64,000 nt of DNA, taken from Klebsiella pneumoniae (GTDB lineage Bacteria > Pseudomonadota > Gammaproteobacteria > Ga0077536). The notes beneath the pieces are model-generated. The model searched no databases and was not told the DNA's origin. It was given only the letters and a program-made list of their open reading frames with translations. The first letter of the stretch is position 1; every line of letters starts with the position of its first letter. The stretch is taken from contig CAMAXW010000003.1 in NCBI GenBank assembly GCA_945862315.1, forward strand, positions 1 through 64,000, given 5' to 3'. Positions 1-7,402 of the stretch are shown one piece after another. A program made the translations under genes and the position numbers.

Positions 1-396
1 GTCAGTAAAAGCGTACACACCTCCGCCGCCATACATCACCGTTTCACTCCCCCCTAGATTCGCGACGAACGTGGTGTACGTGTCTGGCGCTGCTTGATCA
101 AAGAACACACTAGAAAACGTACCCAAGGATGACGGCACATTGAAGAACCGAACGAACGAATCATTACTACCGGCTTGGTCTGGAGCTATGCCGTCCTCGA
201 TCTGCCACGTCAACTGCGGCCTCGTGCACTCGCCACAGTCATATGTAAAGTTTAACAAGCTCGCGTGTGACTCACCCGAGACAGAGAGACAAAGCGCCAG
301 AGCGGCTGCAGTCAAGTATCGCAACGGCGACGCTTGACTTGATCGGGGTTCATCGAGATTCAATTGCGCGACGTTAGTGCGCCCTGCGTGTTTCAT
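1..396 (-). CDS. Exported protein of unknown function, 3' end outside window
   Basis: An open frame runs leftward from an ATG at 394-396 to the window edge (132 codons, no stop), so the C-terminus is missing. A good ribosome site (AAAGGA, minus strand, about 402-409) precedes it. Residues 27-47 contain a hydrophobic stretch (LRYLTAAALALCLSVSG) followed by SHA, which looks like a signal peptide with an unusually long N-region. The mature part starts LLNFTYDCGEC and is Gly/Thr rich. The gene stands alone, preceded by about 1.2 kb of non-coding DNA carrying repeated 17-bp elements. That layout is typical of PEP-CTERM-sorted proteins, but the diagnostic C-terminus is not in the window, so this class is inference. 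Confidence 0.7.
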   Translation of the reverse strand, partial: MKHAGRTNVAQLNLDEPRSSQASPLRYLTAAALALCLSVSGESHASLLNFTYDCGECTRPQLTWQIEDGIAPDQAGSNDSFVRFFNVPSSLGTFSSVFFDQAAPDTYTTFVANLGGSETVMYGGGGVYAFTD

Positions 397-471
397 TTTA
401 AGTCCTTTCGCGGATAGTTGAGGTCTGTGAAATTCGTTCAAACCATGTTTTTTGCACTGGCGATTTCAGTA

Positions 472-487
472 AGAAAAATTCACGCCA
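472..487 (-). promoter_or_regulatory. Possible sigma-54-like promoter of the exported gene
   Basis: On the minus strand TGGCGTG-AATT-TTTCT resembles the sigma-54 consensus TGGCAYR-N4-TTGCW, but the -12 element has TTTC instead of TTGC. It lies about 75 nt upstream of the ATG at 396. Sigma-54 promoters are reported for PEP-CTERM genes in Proteobacteria. One mismatch in a key dinucleotide makes this weak. Confidence 0.3.
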
Positions 488-560
488 TGATTTTGTGAAC
501 TACAACTCTCTTTGAAAACAAACAGTTAACTTTTTAGCACTCGCGCAAAAACAGCCATTT

Positions 561-1003
561 TGTAAAGTTTTCTGACAAAAGGCGTTTTTGGACTGTTTTT
601 TTGTTTTTCGAGGCCTCGGGGCAGGCCCGCAAAAACGCGCCGAAAACCTGTTTTTTGTTCACCCAAAAAACCAAAAAATTATTTATTAACAACAAGTTAA
701 TTTTTTATCGCGACCGCTCTGGGCGGCGCGCCCGAGGCTAAAATTGCCATAAAAAAAGTGTAAAGTTTTCTGACAAACCTCCCTTTTTACCCCCTTAAAA
801 ACGTCCAAAAACGTCCAAAAACGCCCACGCTCCCCGTTGAGCGCCCCCTCCAGCGGGCCTTAAACAAGCTTGATCGGGTGCTGCAGCAGCGCCGATTTAT
901 TTTATTGTTCTTTTATAACAAGGCTTTAAAGGTAATTACTCCTTAAACGGGTGGCTAGCCACCGCCTCAGCCCGCGCTCCAAAAAGTGTAAAGTTTTCTG
1001 ACA
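561..1003. repeat. Three direct copies of TGTAAAGTTTTCTGACA upstream of an exported gene
   Basis: Identical 17-mers occur at 561-577, 759-775 and 987-1003, about 200-230 bp apart. The second and third copies are each followed by a similar tail: a CCCTTTTTACCCCC-like run, then AAAACG-type repeats, then CCCCGTTGARCGCC (about 780-850 and 1003-1070). A larger degenerate unit therefore seems to have been duplicated. The region is rich in A and T runs and codes for nothing visible. From memory, this element resembles the cis-site found before PEP-CTERM genes in Proteobacteria, where it accompanies sigma-54 control by PrsK/PrsR; that match could not be checked here. Confidence 0.7.
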
Positions 1004-1150
1004 CCCTATTTTTACCCCCTCCAAAACCCCCAAAAACGCCCTCACAGCCCCGTTGAACGCCCGTTTTCGCGAGATGAGCGGTTTTTAGCGGCGAGTGGCG
1101 GATGCCCACGCAAGTAGGCCGCGGCTTGGGCATCGGGGTAAGAAACGGGG

Positions 1151-1238
1151 TAAGAAACGGGGACACCCACCTTTCGCTCCTTTCGAAGTCGGGGGGTAAG
1201 AAACGGGGACACCCACCTTTCGCTCCTTTCGAAGTCGG
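1151..1238. repeat. 46-bp tandem repeat, two copies
   Basis: A 42-bp block beginning TAAGAAACGGGGACACCCAC and ending TTTCGAAGTCGG is present at 1151-1192 and again at 1197-1238, a 46-bp period. A partial third start (GGGGTAAGAAACGGGG) lies just before. The GGGGACACCCACC wording is reminiscent of short repeats around REP-associated (RAYT) transposases, but no transposase gene is present here. Confidence 0.75.
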
Positions 1239-1510
1239 GTGAGGTCGCAGGTCGTGCCGTGCCCCTACCCATGCTGCGAATCAGCCGCGCGATTTGTCCG
1301 CGCGTCAGCGATGGATTCTAAGAACGATAATTTTCCGTGCTTGCGGATTTCGGACTTTTGCCCGCTCCAGACCCGGACAGGGCAACGGCGCGGAGAGCGC
1401 GAAGCGTGACCGGTAGCAGGCCGGATGGCGCATCAACGCAGTCCGTACCCTTCCGCACGAACCCGCGATAATTCGCAGGAGTTCGCGCATCCAGGCAATG
1501 CCAGGCAATA

Positions 1511-1542
1511 AAAAACCCCAACGGAGGCCCGTTGGGGTTTTT
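1511..1542. terminator. Bidirectional intrinsic terminator
   Basis: AAAAACCCCAACGG, a 4-nt loop, then CCGTTGGGGTTTTT form a perfect 14-bp inverted repeat with an A run on one side and a T run on the other, so it can stop transcription from both directions. It lies 80 nt beyond the 3' end of the minus-strand fic gene. Between 1239 and 1510 no gene is supported. Confidence 0.85.
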
Positions 1543-1621
1543 GACTGGGTGGGTGGGCAGTTGACCAAGCGTTCTATGGACTCCCCAGATTAAAAGCAAT
1601 GCGGCGGTTTGCGGGCACAGA

Positions 1622-2770
1622 TCAGCGACTCAACAGTTCGATATGCGCCTGATAACTGTAGCTGCGGTTCTTTTTCTGCCCGGTCATCTCCGTCACGATG
1701 CCCAAATCTTCCAGCACTTTCACGGCAGCCGTCGCGGTCGGGAAACTGGTATCGAGTTGCTGGCGAACGCGTTCGATGGTGAAGCGCGGCATCATTGGCA
1801 GCATCTCGAAAAGGCGGTAGCTTGCCGGGCCTGCCTTGGATGATTGCAATAAGCGTCGACGGTCACCGGTAACAAGGCTGGCAACTTCAATAATGTTCTT
1901 CTCCGCATCACTCGCGGCGGTCGCCACCCCCTCCAGAAAGAAAGTCACCCAAGACTCCCAGTCGCCGTCGGTGCGAATGGCCGACAGGCGGCGGTAGTAC
2001 TCCGATTGGTACTGTTTCAGGTAGCCGCTCAGGTACATCAACGGCTCTGCCAGCAAGCCCCAGTGCTCGAACAGCGCCGCGATCAGCAAGCGGCCGATAC
2101 GTCCATTGCCATCAAGGAAAGGATGGATGGTTTCAAACTGCGCGTGGATCAGCGCAACCTTGACCATGGGTGGCAAATCCGTCGCGGTGTCGTGAATGAA
2201 CTGCTCCATCTCGGCCAGCAATTCGGCTACGCGCTCTGGCGGTGGTGGCACAAATACGGCATTGCCGGGCCGTGTGCCGCCAATCCAATTTTGCGATCGA
2301 CGCAGTTCGCCGGGCTGTTTGCCAGCGCCCCTAGCACCGTGAAGCAGCAAGCGATGGGCATCGCAGAGCAACCGCACGCTGATGGGCAGCCCCGTGGGAT
2401 CACGTAATTGTTCTTGAACCCAGCGGAAGGCGCGGAGGTAGTTGGTTACCTCCTCTACGTCGTCGGTGTTGCTGACCTTGAAACCGGCTTCTTCATCAAA
2501 CAAATCCGTCAGCGTAACCTGAGTGCCCTCAATCTGAGACGTGAGCAGGGCTTCCTTGCGGATGGCGCTGTGTAACAGCCAGTCCACTGACGGCACCAAC
2601 CCCGACACCCCAGCCAGACGCGCGAGCGCAAGTTCGGCCTGTCGATTGCGGTCGGTGAAAACAGCGGGCTCCAAAGTTGGGTCGATCGGCGGCAAAGGAT
2701 GAGGCACAAACGCCCGCACCGACTCGCCCAAAGTCGTCGAAATTGCGTAGGTACCAGTCGCACGGTTCAT
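1622..2770 (-). CDS. Fic-family protein (probable adenylyltransferase)
   Basis: Fic proteins usually transfer AMP from ATP to hydroxyl groups of target proteins. The core motif HPFLDGNGRIGR is intact at residues 216-227, including the catalytic His. An N-terminal inhibitory motif of the (S/T)xxxE(G/N) type (TSQIEG, residues 77-82) indicates a self-inhibited class II Fic. A flap-like VFVPPPPERV lies at 172-181. The last 90 residues look like a winged-helix domain (VRQQLDTSFPTATAAVKVLEDLG), so it may also bind DNA and regulate itself. The length of 382 aa fits the Fic-wHTH group. No antitoxin gene is adjacent. A perfect inverted repeat lies 41 nt upstream of the start. Confidence 0.93.
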   Translation of the reverse strand: MNRATGTYAISTTLGESVRAFVPHPLPPIDPTLEPAVFTDRNRQAELALARLAGVSGLVPSVDWLLHSAIRKEALLTSQIEGTQVTLTDLFDEEAGFKVSNTDDVEEVTNYLRAFRWVQEQLRDPTGLPISVRLLCDAHRLLLHGARGAGKQPGELRRSQNWIGGTRPGNAVFVPPPPERVAELLAEMEQFIHDTATDLPPMVKVALIHAQFETIHPFLDGNGRIGRLLIAALFEHWGLLAEPLMYLSGYLKQYQSEYYRRLSAIRTDGDWESWVTFFLEGVATAASDAEKNIIEVASLVTGDRRRLLQSSKAGPASYRLFEMLPMMPRFTIERVRQQLDTSFPTATAAVKVLEDLGIVTEMTGQKKNRSYSYQAHIELLSR

Positions 2771-2810
2771 TGAAAGCTCGCTTTAATTGCAAGTTCCTTA
2801 TTAAACCATT

Positions 2811-2837
2811 CTTTAATTTATGCCGGAAAAATTAAAG
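2811..2837. promoter_or_regulatory. Inverted repeat in the fic promoter region
   Basis: CTTTAATTT (2811-2819) and AAATTAAAG (2829-2837) are perfect reverse complements separated by 9 nt. A further half-site, CTTTAATT, lies at 2781-2788, closer to the fic start. The stretch is much richer in A and T than its surroundings. It is a plausible operator, perhaps for the winged-helix domain of the Fic protein itself (inference). Confidence 0.5.
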
Positions 2838-3029
2838 ATATCTTTCATATCGCCATGAGGTGCTCCACCCTTGGCGGCACCGAAGGCAGCTACGCAGCAA
2901 TGCCGGGTGACCGCTATCGACGGACTCGATGATGCGCACGTCGGTCTTGGTCGCGTGCTCGCGGTGCAGTCGGCCTGCGTATTGCTGCAACGTTCGCTGC
3001 CACGAAGCTGGCATTGCCAGCACCCACAA
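2832..3029 (-). pseudogene. Remnant of a DEAD/DEAH-box helicase C-terminus
   Basis: In this frame the peptide TLQQYAGRLHREHATKTDVR followed by IIESVDSGHPALLR is readable. QYAGRLHR matches helicase motif VI (QxxGRxxR), and the surrounding residues are those usual at the C-terminus of SNF2/DEAD-like helicases of restriction-type systems. No helicase motifs I-V are present and the frame changes on both sides. This is a fragment of about 45 recognisable residues of a gene that normally exceeds 500. Confidence 0.6.
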
Positions 3030-3066
3030 TATCTGGGGTCAGGTCCCCCATTTCCCATTTCATCAA

Positions 3067-3435
3067 TGGATAGACGCGCAGGATGCCCTCGCACTACATG
3101 AGCGCCTGCTGTCTATTCACGGGGGAGCAGAGGGCCTGCGGGACTTGGCATTACTCGAAACTGCATAGGCGCGGCGGAGGCAGCTACTGGCCTATGCCGA
3201 AACCTCAACCCTCGTTGAGCTAGCAGCGGCCTATACCGTCGGCCTCGTCAGTGATCATCCCTTCATTGATGGCAATCAGCGCACCGGCGTTATCGTGGGT
3301 GTTCTGTTTCTCGAATTGAATGGGCAGGAATTTACTACGGCCGAAGAGGAAGCGGCTCAGGCTGTGCTGGCGTTGGCTGGCGGCGAGGCCAATGCAGCGG
3401 ACTATGCTGCGTTTCTGCACCGATGTTCGCGATGA
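3067..3435 (+). pseudogene. Doc-type (death-on-curing) toxin, broken by a stop codon
   Basis: The frame reads WIDAQDALALHERLLSIHGG, GLRDLALLETA, then a TAG at 3166-3168, then on to HPFIDGNQRTG and a TGA at 3433-3435. HPFxDGNxRT is the Fic-fold active-site motif of Doc, the toxin of Phd-Doc pairs, which phosphorylates EF-Tu. Apart from the single nonsense codon the body is nearly complete (about 120 residues, the family size). No clear ATG and no Phd antitoxin gene are visible upstream, where a helicase fragment lies instead. No gene is supported in 3436-3645. Confidence 0.8.
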
Positions 3436-3645
3436 CGCGTCGAGAGCCTGGTAGTGGCGCTCAGCCAGATCGAACATTATTTGGAGCGGCTAGTTCGTAT
3501 CGAGTGGCTTCTATCACCCGGGCTCCCCACTCTGATCGCTAGCTTTCCTGAAAGCGCACTGAGGATGTGGCCTTAACGCAGCTTTACTATGTCAGCGTGA
3601 AACTCGGAAAGGTGCGAACCCGGCGGCGTTGGATGAAGGCGTACT

Positions 3646-3934
3646 TCACTTCGCTGCCTTTGCGAAGTACGCCGTCGCTTTTCCCAGAATGTCGCGCGCC
3701 ATCTTCACGCGCGCCAGTTCGGCCCGCAGCCGGCTGATCTCCATTTGCGCGGCGCTCACGGCCTTGCTGTCCACCCCGCAGAGCTTGCCCTCTCGATGAG
3801 CCTTGACCCAGTTGAACAGCGTCTGGTCCACGCGAACGCGCCACCGCCGCGATGCGCTGGCATCCGCCGACTAGCCGCACTGCTGCTTTCTTGAACTCGA
3901 GCGGATAGCGCGCCCGCGGTGTCTTCTTTGTCAT
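3646..3934 (-). pseudogene. IS3-family transposase OrfA remnant, frameshifted
   Basis: Two frames together give an IS3/IS911 OrfA: the start MTKKTPRARYPLEFKKAAVR (ATG at 3932-3934) and, in another frame, DQTLFNWVKAHREGK and MEISRLRAELARVKMARDIL up to the stop at 3646. The switch lies near 3831-3860. OrfA is the helix-turn-helix and leucine-zipper subunit of these elements. The catalytic OrfB is absent, and no clear terminal inverted repeats were seen, so the element is dead. Confidence 0.8.
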
Positions 3935-4040
3935 ATCCGTTCTCGTTGCTTGTATTAAAGCACTTAGCAAGGGATACGTTTTCCGCGGGCAACGTCAGAC
4001 TTGGGTTGGCGGGGCGTTTTTTGGGGCAGTCGGCGGGTAG

Positions 4041-4072
4041 ACAGTTTACTGCTCTCAGCCACAGTAAACTGT
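4041..4072. promoter_or_regulatory. Perfect 11-bp inverted repeat before the flavin reductase gene
   Basis: ACAGTTTACTG (4041-4051) and CAGTAAACTGT (4062-4072) are exact reverse complements with a 10-nt spacer, so the arm centres are 21 bp apart, two helical turns. It ends 24 nt before the ATG at 4097 and is not followed by a T run. It fits a dimeric repressor operator better than a terminator. The cognate regulator is unknown; the MarR gene at 7403 is one candidate. Confidence 0.6.
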
Positions 4073-4096
4073 GGCCAACCACAGCAGGAATTTTTT

Positions 4097-4714
4097 ATGT
4101 TTTTTGCGACCCGTGACGGCATGCGGCCCGCGCCGCTCAAACACAATCCCATGAACGCGCTGGTGATGCCGCGGCCGATCGCATGGATCAGCACCGTCGA
4201 CACCAACGGCGTTGCCAACCTCGCGCCGTATTCGTATTTCAACGCCGTCTCGGCCGATCCACCGTTTGTGATGTTCGCACCCAATGCAGCCGCGGCACAT
4301 GCTGAGAAAGACACCTGGCGCAATGTGTCCGAAGTCCCGGAATTCGTGGTGAGCTTGGTCTGCGAAGCAGATGGCGTCGCCATGAACGCCACCTCCGAGC
4401 CGTTGCCGCGGGGGGTGGATGAATTCGCCGCGTGCGGCGTTGTCGCCCTACCCAGCCAACTGGTGCGGCCACCGCGCGTCGCCAGCGCGAAGGCGGCACT
4501 GGAATGCAGGGTCTTCCAATGCGTTCATCTGCCGGTGGGATCCGACGGCCGGGCAAGCCACGTCGTGGTGGGCGAAGTCATCGGCATCCATCTCGTCGAT
4601 GACGTCATCATCAATGGCCGGATCGACGAACGATTACTCATGCCGCTCGCTCGGCTGGGCTATATGAACTACGGCACGCTGGGCGAAATCTTCGAGATGG
4701 CCCGTCCCCGGTAA
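4097..4714 (+). CDS. Flavin reductase-like, FMN-binding split-barrel protein
   Basis: The 205-residue protein starts MFFATRDGMRPAPLKHNPMN and continues PRPIAWISTVDTNGVANLAPYSYFNAVSADPPFVM. This is the hallmark of the flavin reductase-like/DIM6 family, whose members bind FMN and often hand reduced flavin to a partner oxygenase. An upstream in-frame start at 4001 is less likely because AGCAGGA lies 7 nt before the ATG chosen here. The gene stands alone, convergent with the aldolase gene, at the edge of the aromatic cluster. It may supply reducing power there, but this is inference; electron transfer to Rieske oxygenases normally uses ferredoxin-type partners. Confidence 0.85.
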   Translation: MFFATRDGMRPAPLKHNPMNALVMPRPIAWISTVDTNGVANLAPYSYFNAVSADPPFVMFAPNAAAAHAEKDTWRNVSEVPEFVVSLVCEADGVAMNATSEPLPRGVDEFAACGVVALPSQLVRPPRVASAKAALECRVFQCVHLPVGSDGRASHVVVGEVIGIHLVDDVIINGRIDERLLMPLARLGYMNYGTLGEIFEMARPR

Positions 4715-4737
4715 CGCGCGCTACGCCAGCGCTGGGG

Positions 4738-5640
4738 TTACAGCAAACCTGCATCCATCAGTACTTTATCGCAACGGCGCTCAACCTCCGAGGTCGCCGG
4801 CATCATGGGCAGGCGGTGCTCGTTACGCTCGAGCAGTCCCATGCGCTTCATCATATATTTGATTGGCGTGGGATTAGTATCGTAGAACACTGCCCGGTTG
4901 AGCTCGAACAGATCGAAATGCAGCTGGCGAGCGCGAGTCACATCGCCACCCGCCACCGCGTTGTAGAGATCGGCCACCTGCCGGGGAGCGAGATTGCCGA
5001 CGGCGTTCATCATGCCGCAGGCCCCCACCATCAGCATCGGATAGGAAAGCTCTTCTAGGCCCACAAAAATGCGGAACTCAGGGCCGAATTCAGCCAAGCA
5101 TTCCGTGACGAAACCGAGATCATTCACGGCATGTTTCATTCCCACGAAGGTGGTCATGCGCTCCGCCATTGCCTTGAAGGAATCCAGCGTCATCGACACC
5201 GCAGCGCGCCCCGGGATGTGATAGACCATTAACGGCAGATCACTGCGTTTACCAATCTCCACGTAATACTCGACCAGCCCGCGCTGCGGGGGACGAATGT
5301 AATAGGGCGTCACCACCAACAGGCCGGCCACGCCTACGCGCGCGGCGTGGTCAGTGAGGCGGGCAGTTTCTGCAAACGACTGCGAGCCGGTGGCCGCGAC
5401 CACCGGACAACGCCCCGCCACCACCCGCACGGCCGCGTCCACTAGTTCATTACGTTCATCCACGGTCAGCGTGGAAGGTTCGCTCGACGTGCCGTTGACC
5501 AACACACCATGGCCACCTTCCCGCACATGGCGGTCGACCAGCGTCTCGTACGTGGCGAAATCGACTTCACCATTGCGAAACGGCGTCACGATGGGGGTGT
5601 AAGAGCCTTTAAGGGCTTGCGGTGCAAGCGTCATCATCAA
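4738..5640 (-). CDS. DapA/NAL-family class I aldolase or hydratase-aldolase
   Basis: This 300-residue TIM-barrel protein belongs to the family of dihydrodipicolinate synthase, N-acetylneuraminate lyase and trans-o-hydroxybenzylidenepyruvate hydratase-aldolases. Visible residues: Schiff-base Lys169 in GMKHAVND, catalytic Tyr140 and Arg145 in VYHIPGR, and NGTSSEPSTLT (residues 49-59) for pyruvate binding. Its start overlaps the stop of the bicupin gene by 4 nt, so the two are translationally coupled. An aldolase directly after a ring-cleavage dioxygenase suggests a pyruvate-releasing step, as PhdJ or NahE do. Sequence alone does not exclude an ordinary dapA-like enzyme. Confidence 0.85.
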   Translation of the reverse strand: MMMTLAPQALKGSYTPIVTPFRNGEVDFATYETLVDRHVREGGHGVLVNGTSSEPSTLTVDERNELVDAAVRVVAGRCPVVAATGSQSFAETARLTDHAARVGVAGLLVVTPYYIRPPQRGLVEYYVEIGKRSDLPLMVYHIPGRAAVSMTLDSFKAMAERMTTFVGMKHAVNDLGFVTECLAEFGPEFRIFVGLEELSYPMLMVGACGMMNAVGNLAPRQVADLYNAVAGGDVTRARQLHFDLFELNRAVFYDTNPTPIKYMMKRMGLLERNEHRLPMMPATSEVERRCDKVLMDAGLL

Positions 5641-6761
5641 CGCTGCCCTGCCTTTCTGTTGGTGGTAAAACCCGTGTTAGAGCCGAGGATCACTGCCTCC
5701 GCCTTCAGGCTTTCCTGCCACATTAGTGACTCCATCATGATGTGCAACGGCTGGTCCTGAACCGTGAGTTCGTAGACCGGCTCAGCGTAGGAGGCATGGT
5801 TATGGACCGCCCAACCTGGTGCAGAGACCATCAGGTCCCCGGCGCGCCATTCGTAACGCTGGCCTTCCACCACGCTATAGCCGCTGCCGGCAAAGTAATA
5901 GTTGATGGCCGACGACACGTGGCGATGCGGCCGATCGATGATCCCTGGCGGCCGGATAGTCATCGTGGCGAAGAAATTCGGCGTAGTACCGTTGGAGCGC
6001 GCAGTCATCGGGTTGTACATCAGATACAACCGCCGCCCGACGTAATCCTTGCCGAGGGCCACGAGTTGGTCGAGATTTTCCTGCACCACCGTCCACGGCC
6101 AGTGATGGGCTCTGGACTCAACTGCAGGGGGGTTGATAAGAATCTCGTAGGGCATCAACTGCGCGCCATAGTCATCGATCGGGAAAATCCCGAACGGACT
6201 GGCATCGTGTGCGGCGAGCCCCTGATCTTCCCCGACGACAGAGATATCGGCCTGTAGCGGGGGATTTTCGTCCACCAAGTGGACTCGCAGCATTTCCAGC
6301 AGCGGCGCGTTGGAGTAGGTCAGGCGCGCTTGGAGGGTGGTGCCATCGTTGATGTGGCGATAAGGCAGGTATGAGGGATGGTTCCAGACGTCGTACTGTC
6401 GGAAAGCAATCTGCCGTCCGCCCACCACCGTGCGACCACTGCCGCGAATGCAGAAATTTACCTGCGTCGAGTTATGGCGTACCGGGGCAGTTTCTTCGCC
6501 GGGCAAGAGTACATCGAGCGTTACCCGCACGCCGGGATTGAGGCCTGGGGTTGCGGGATTGGCACTCGGGTGTACGAACTGCACCTGCCGACGCCCATTG
6601 GCAGGCCGTGGTAACGAGGCCAGACGCTCAATTTCGGCCTCGAACATTTCGCGTGTGATGGTGACTGGCCACCACTCGGCGCCGGGTTGCCAGCTTTCCG
6701 GATCGTGGCCAGACAGCGGCTGGCCAGATTGATCAAGGAGGTTTACGGGCCCGTGGTCCAT
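5637..6761 (-). CDS. Bicupin ring-cleavage dioxygenase (gentisate or 1-hydroxy-2-naphthoate type)
   Basis: The 374-residue protein has two cupin domains: one around NFCIRGSGRTVVGG (about residues 105-120) and one around PHRHVSSAINYYFAGSGYS (about 277-295) with a later VHNHAS. This is the architecture and length of gentisate 1,2-dioxygenase and 1-hydroxy-2-naphthoate dioxygenase, which use Fe(II) to open the ring of hydroxylated aromatic acids. The second cupin keeps an HxH-like pair and a later His; the first has HNSTQ and so looks a weaker metal site. The gene lies between a CMD-family gene (19 nt upstream) and the aldolase gene (4-nt overlap). The substrate is not determined. Confidence 0.85.
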   Translation of the reverse strand: MDHGPVNLLDQSGQPLSGHDPESWQPGAEWWPVTITREMFEAEIERLASLPRPANGRRQVQFVHPSANPATPGLNPGVRVTLDVLLPGEETAPVRHNSTQVNFCIRGSGRTVVGGRQIAFRQYDVWNHPSYLPYRHINDGTTLQARLTYSNAPLLEMLRVHLVDENPPLQADISVVGEDQGLAAHDASPFGIFPIDDYGAQLMPYEILINPPAVESRAHHWPWTVVQENLDQLVALGKDYVGRRLYLMYNPMTARSNGTTPNFFATMTIRPPGIIDRPHRHVSSAINYYFAGSGYSVVEGQRYEWRAGDLMVSAPGWAVHNHASYAEPVYELTVQDQPLHIMMESLMWQESLKAEAVILGSNTGFTTNRKAGQR

Positions 6762-6780
6762 GATTTGTACTTTCCTTCTG

Positions 6781-7341
6781 TCAACCGTTGAAACCGTCTT
6801 CGAAAATGGACGGGACCGGCGCCTGAATGTCGAGACTGTTCACAACAATCGCATGCGTGGTGTAGCGCCCCATGACGAACAGCACGGCCACCGCACGTTC
6901 CGCGCCCAGCGCCACCACCACGGTGTCGAGCAGAGGGCCAGTGCCCAGCCCGTCCCGATCGACTGCGGCTATGACGAAGCGCTGGATGGTGCGTTCCACG
7001 GCGTCAAGCAATGGCTCGCATTCTGGTGCCAGACGCTCTACCGCAGCGACCCATTCGCGGCCGTAGCCCAGCTTCAGCGCGAGGCGTTCGTGCTGGTTTT
7101 TCTCGTAAGCCACGGACTTCATCGTAGCCACCGTCAGCGCGATGAGTTCCACCCATCGCAGGTCGAGTTCGCCTTTGGCGAGATCGGTAAAATCGATGAA
7201 CGCTTTCAGTGCCGCCGGCTGATGAGCAGTGGCAGCAAAGAACTCGCCCAGATAACCAAGGCGGCGGTATTTAGACTCCAGCGCCGCGGCGATCGCTGGT
7301 GGCAACTGTTCAAACGGCAGGCGCGGGATAAGCTCGCTCAT
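6781..7341 (-). CDS. Carboxymuconolactone decarboxylase/AhpD-like protein
   Basis: The all-helical protein contains VELIALTVATMKSVAYEKNQ followed by HERLALKLGY, the position of the AhpD active site (ExxxCxxC...H), but both Cys are replaced (S, Y). A thiol peroxidase role is therefore unlikely; a decarboxylase-like or structural role remains. The start MSELIPRL at 7341 gives 186 residues and leaves 61 bp to the divergent MarR gene. A longer frame from 7404 exists, but its extra residues look non-native and neither start has a strong ribosome site. It is first in the operon with the bicupin and aldolase genes. Confidence 0.75.
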   Translation of the reverse strand: MSELIPRLPFEQLPPAIAAALESKYRRLGYLGEFFAATAHQPAALKAFIDFTDLAKGELDLRWVELIALTVATMKSVAYEKNQHERLALKLGYGREWVAAVERLAPECEPLLDAVERTIQRFVIAAVDRDGLGTGPLLDTVVVALGAERAVAVLFVMGRYTTHAIVVNSLDIQAPVPSIFEDGFNG

Positions 7342-7372
7342 GAGGGGATACCGATGTCTAAATGCTTTGTTT

Positions 7373-7400
7373 CGCGAGGAAACTACCATAATATCTCGCG
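7373..7400. promoter_or_regulatory. Candidate operator between divergent CMD and MarR genes
   Basis: In the 61-bp gap between the two divergent starts, CGCGAG (7373-7378) and CTCGCG (7395-7400) form an inverted repeat around an AT-rich core. MarR regulators usually sit divergent to the genes they control and bind such sites in the shared promoter. The arms are short, so this is tentative. Confidence 0.4.
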
Positions 7401-7402
7401 TC

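Noticed and set aside
4001-4096. Upstream start for the flavin reductase gene
   Set aside because: It would read through the inverted repeat and lacks a ribosome site; the ATG at 4097 has one and matches the family length.
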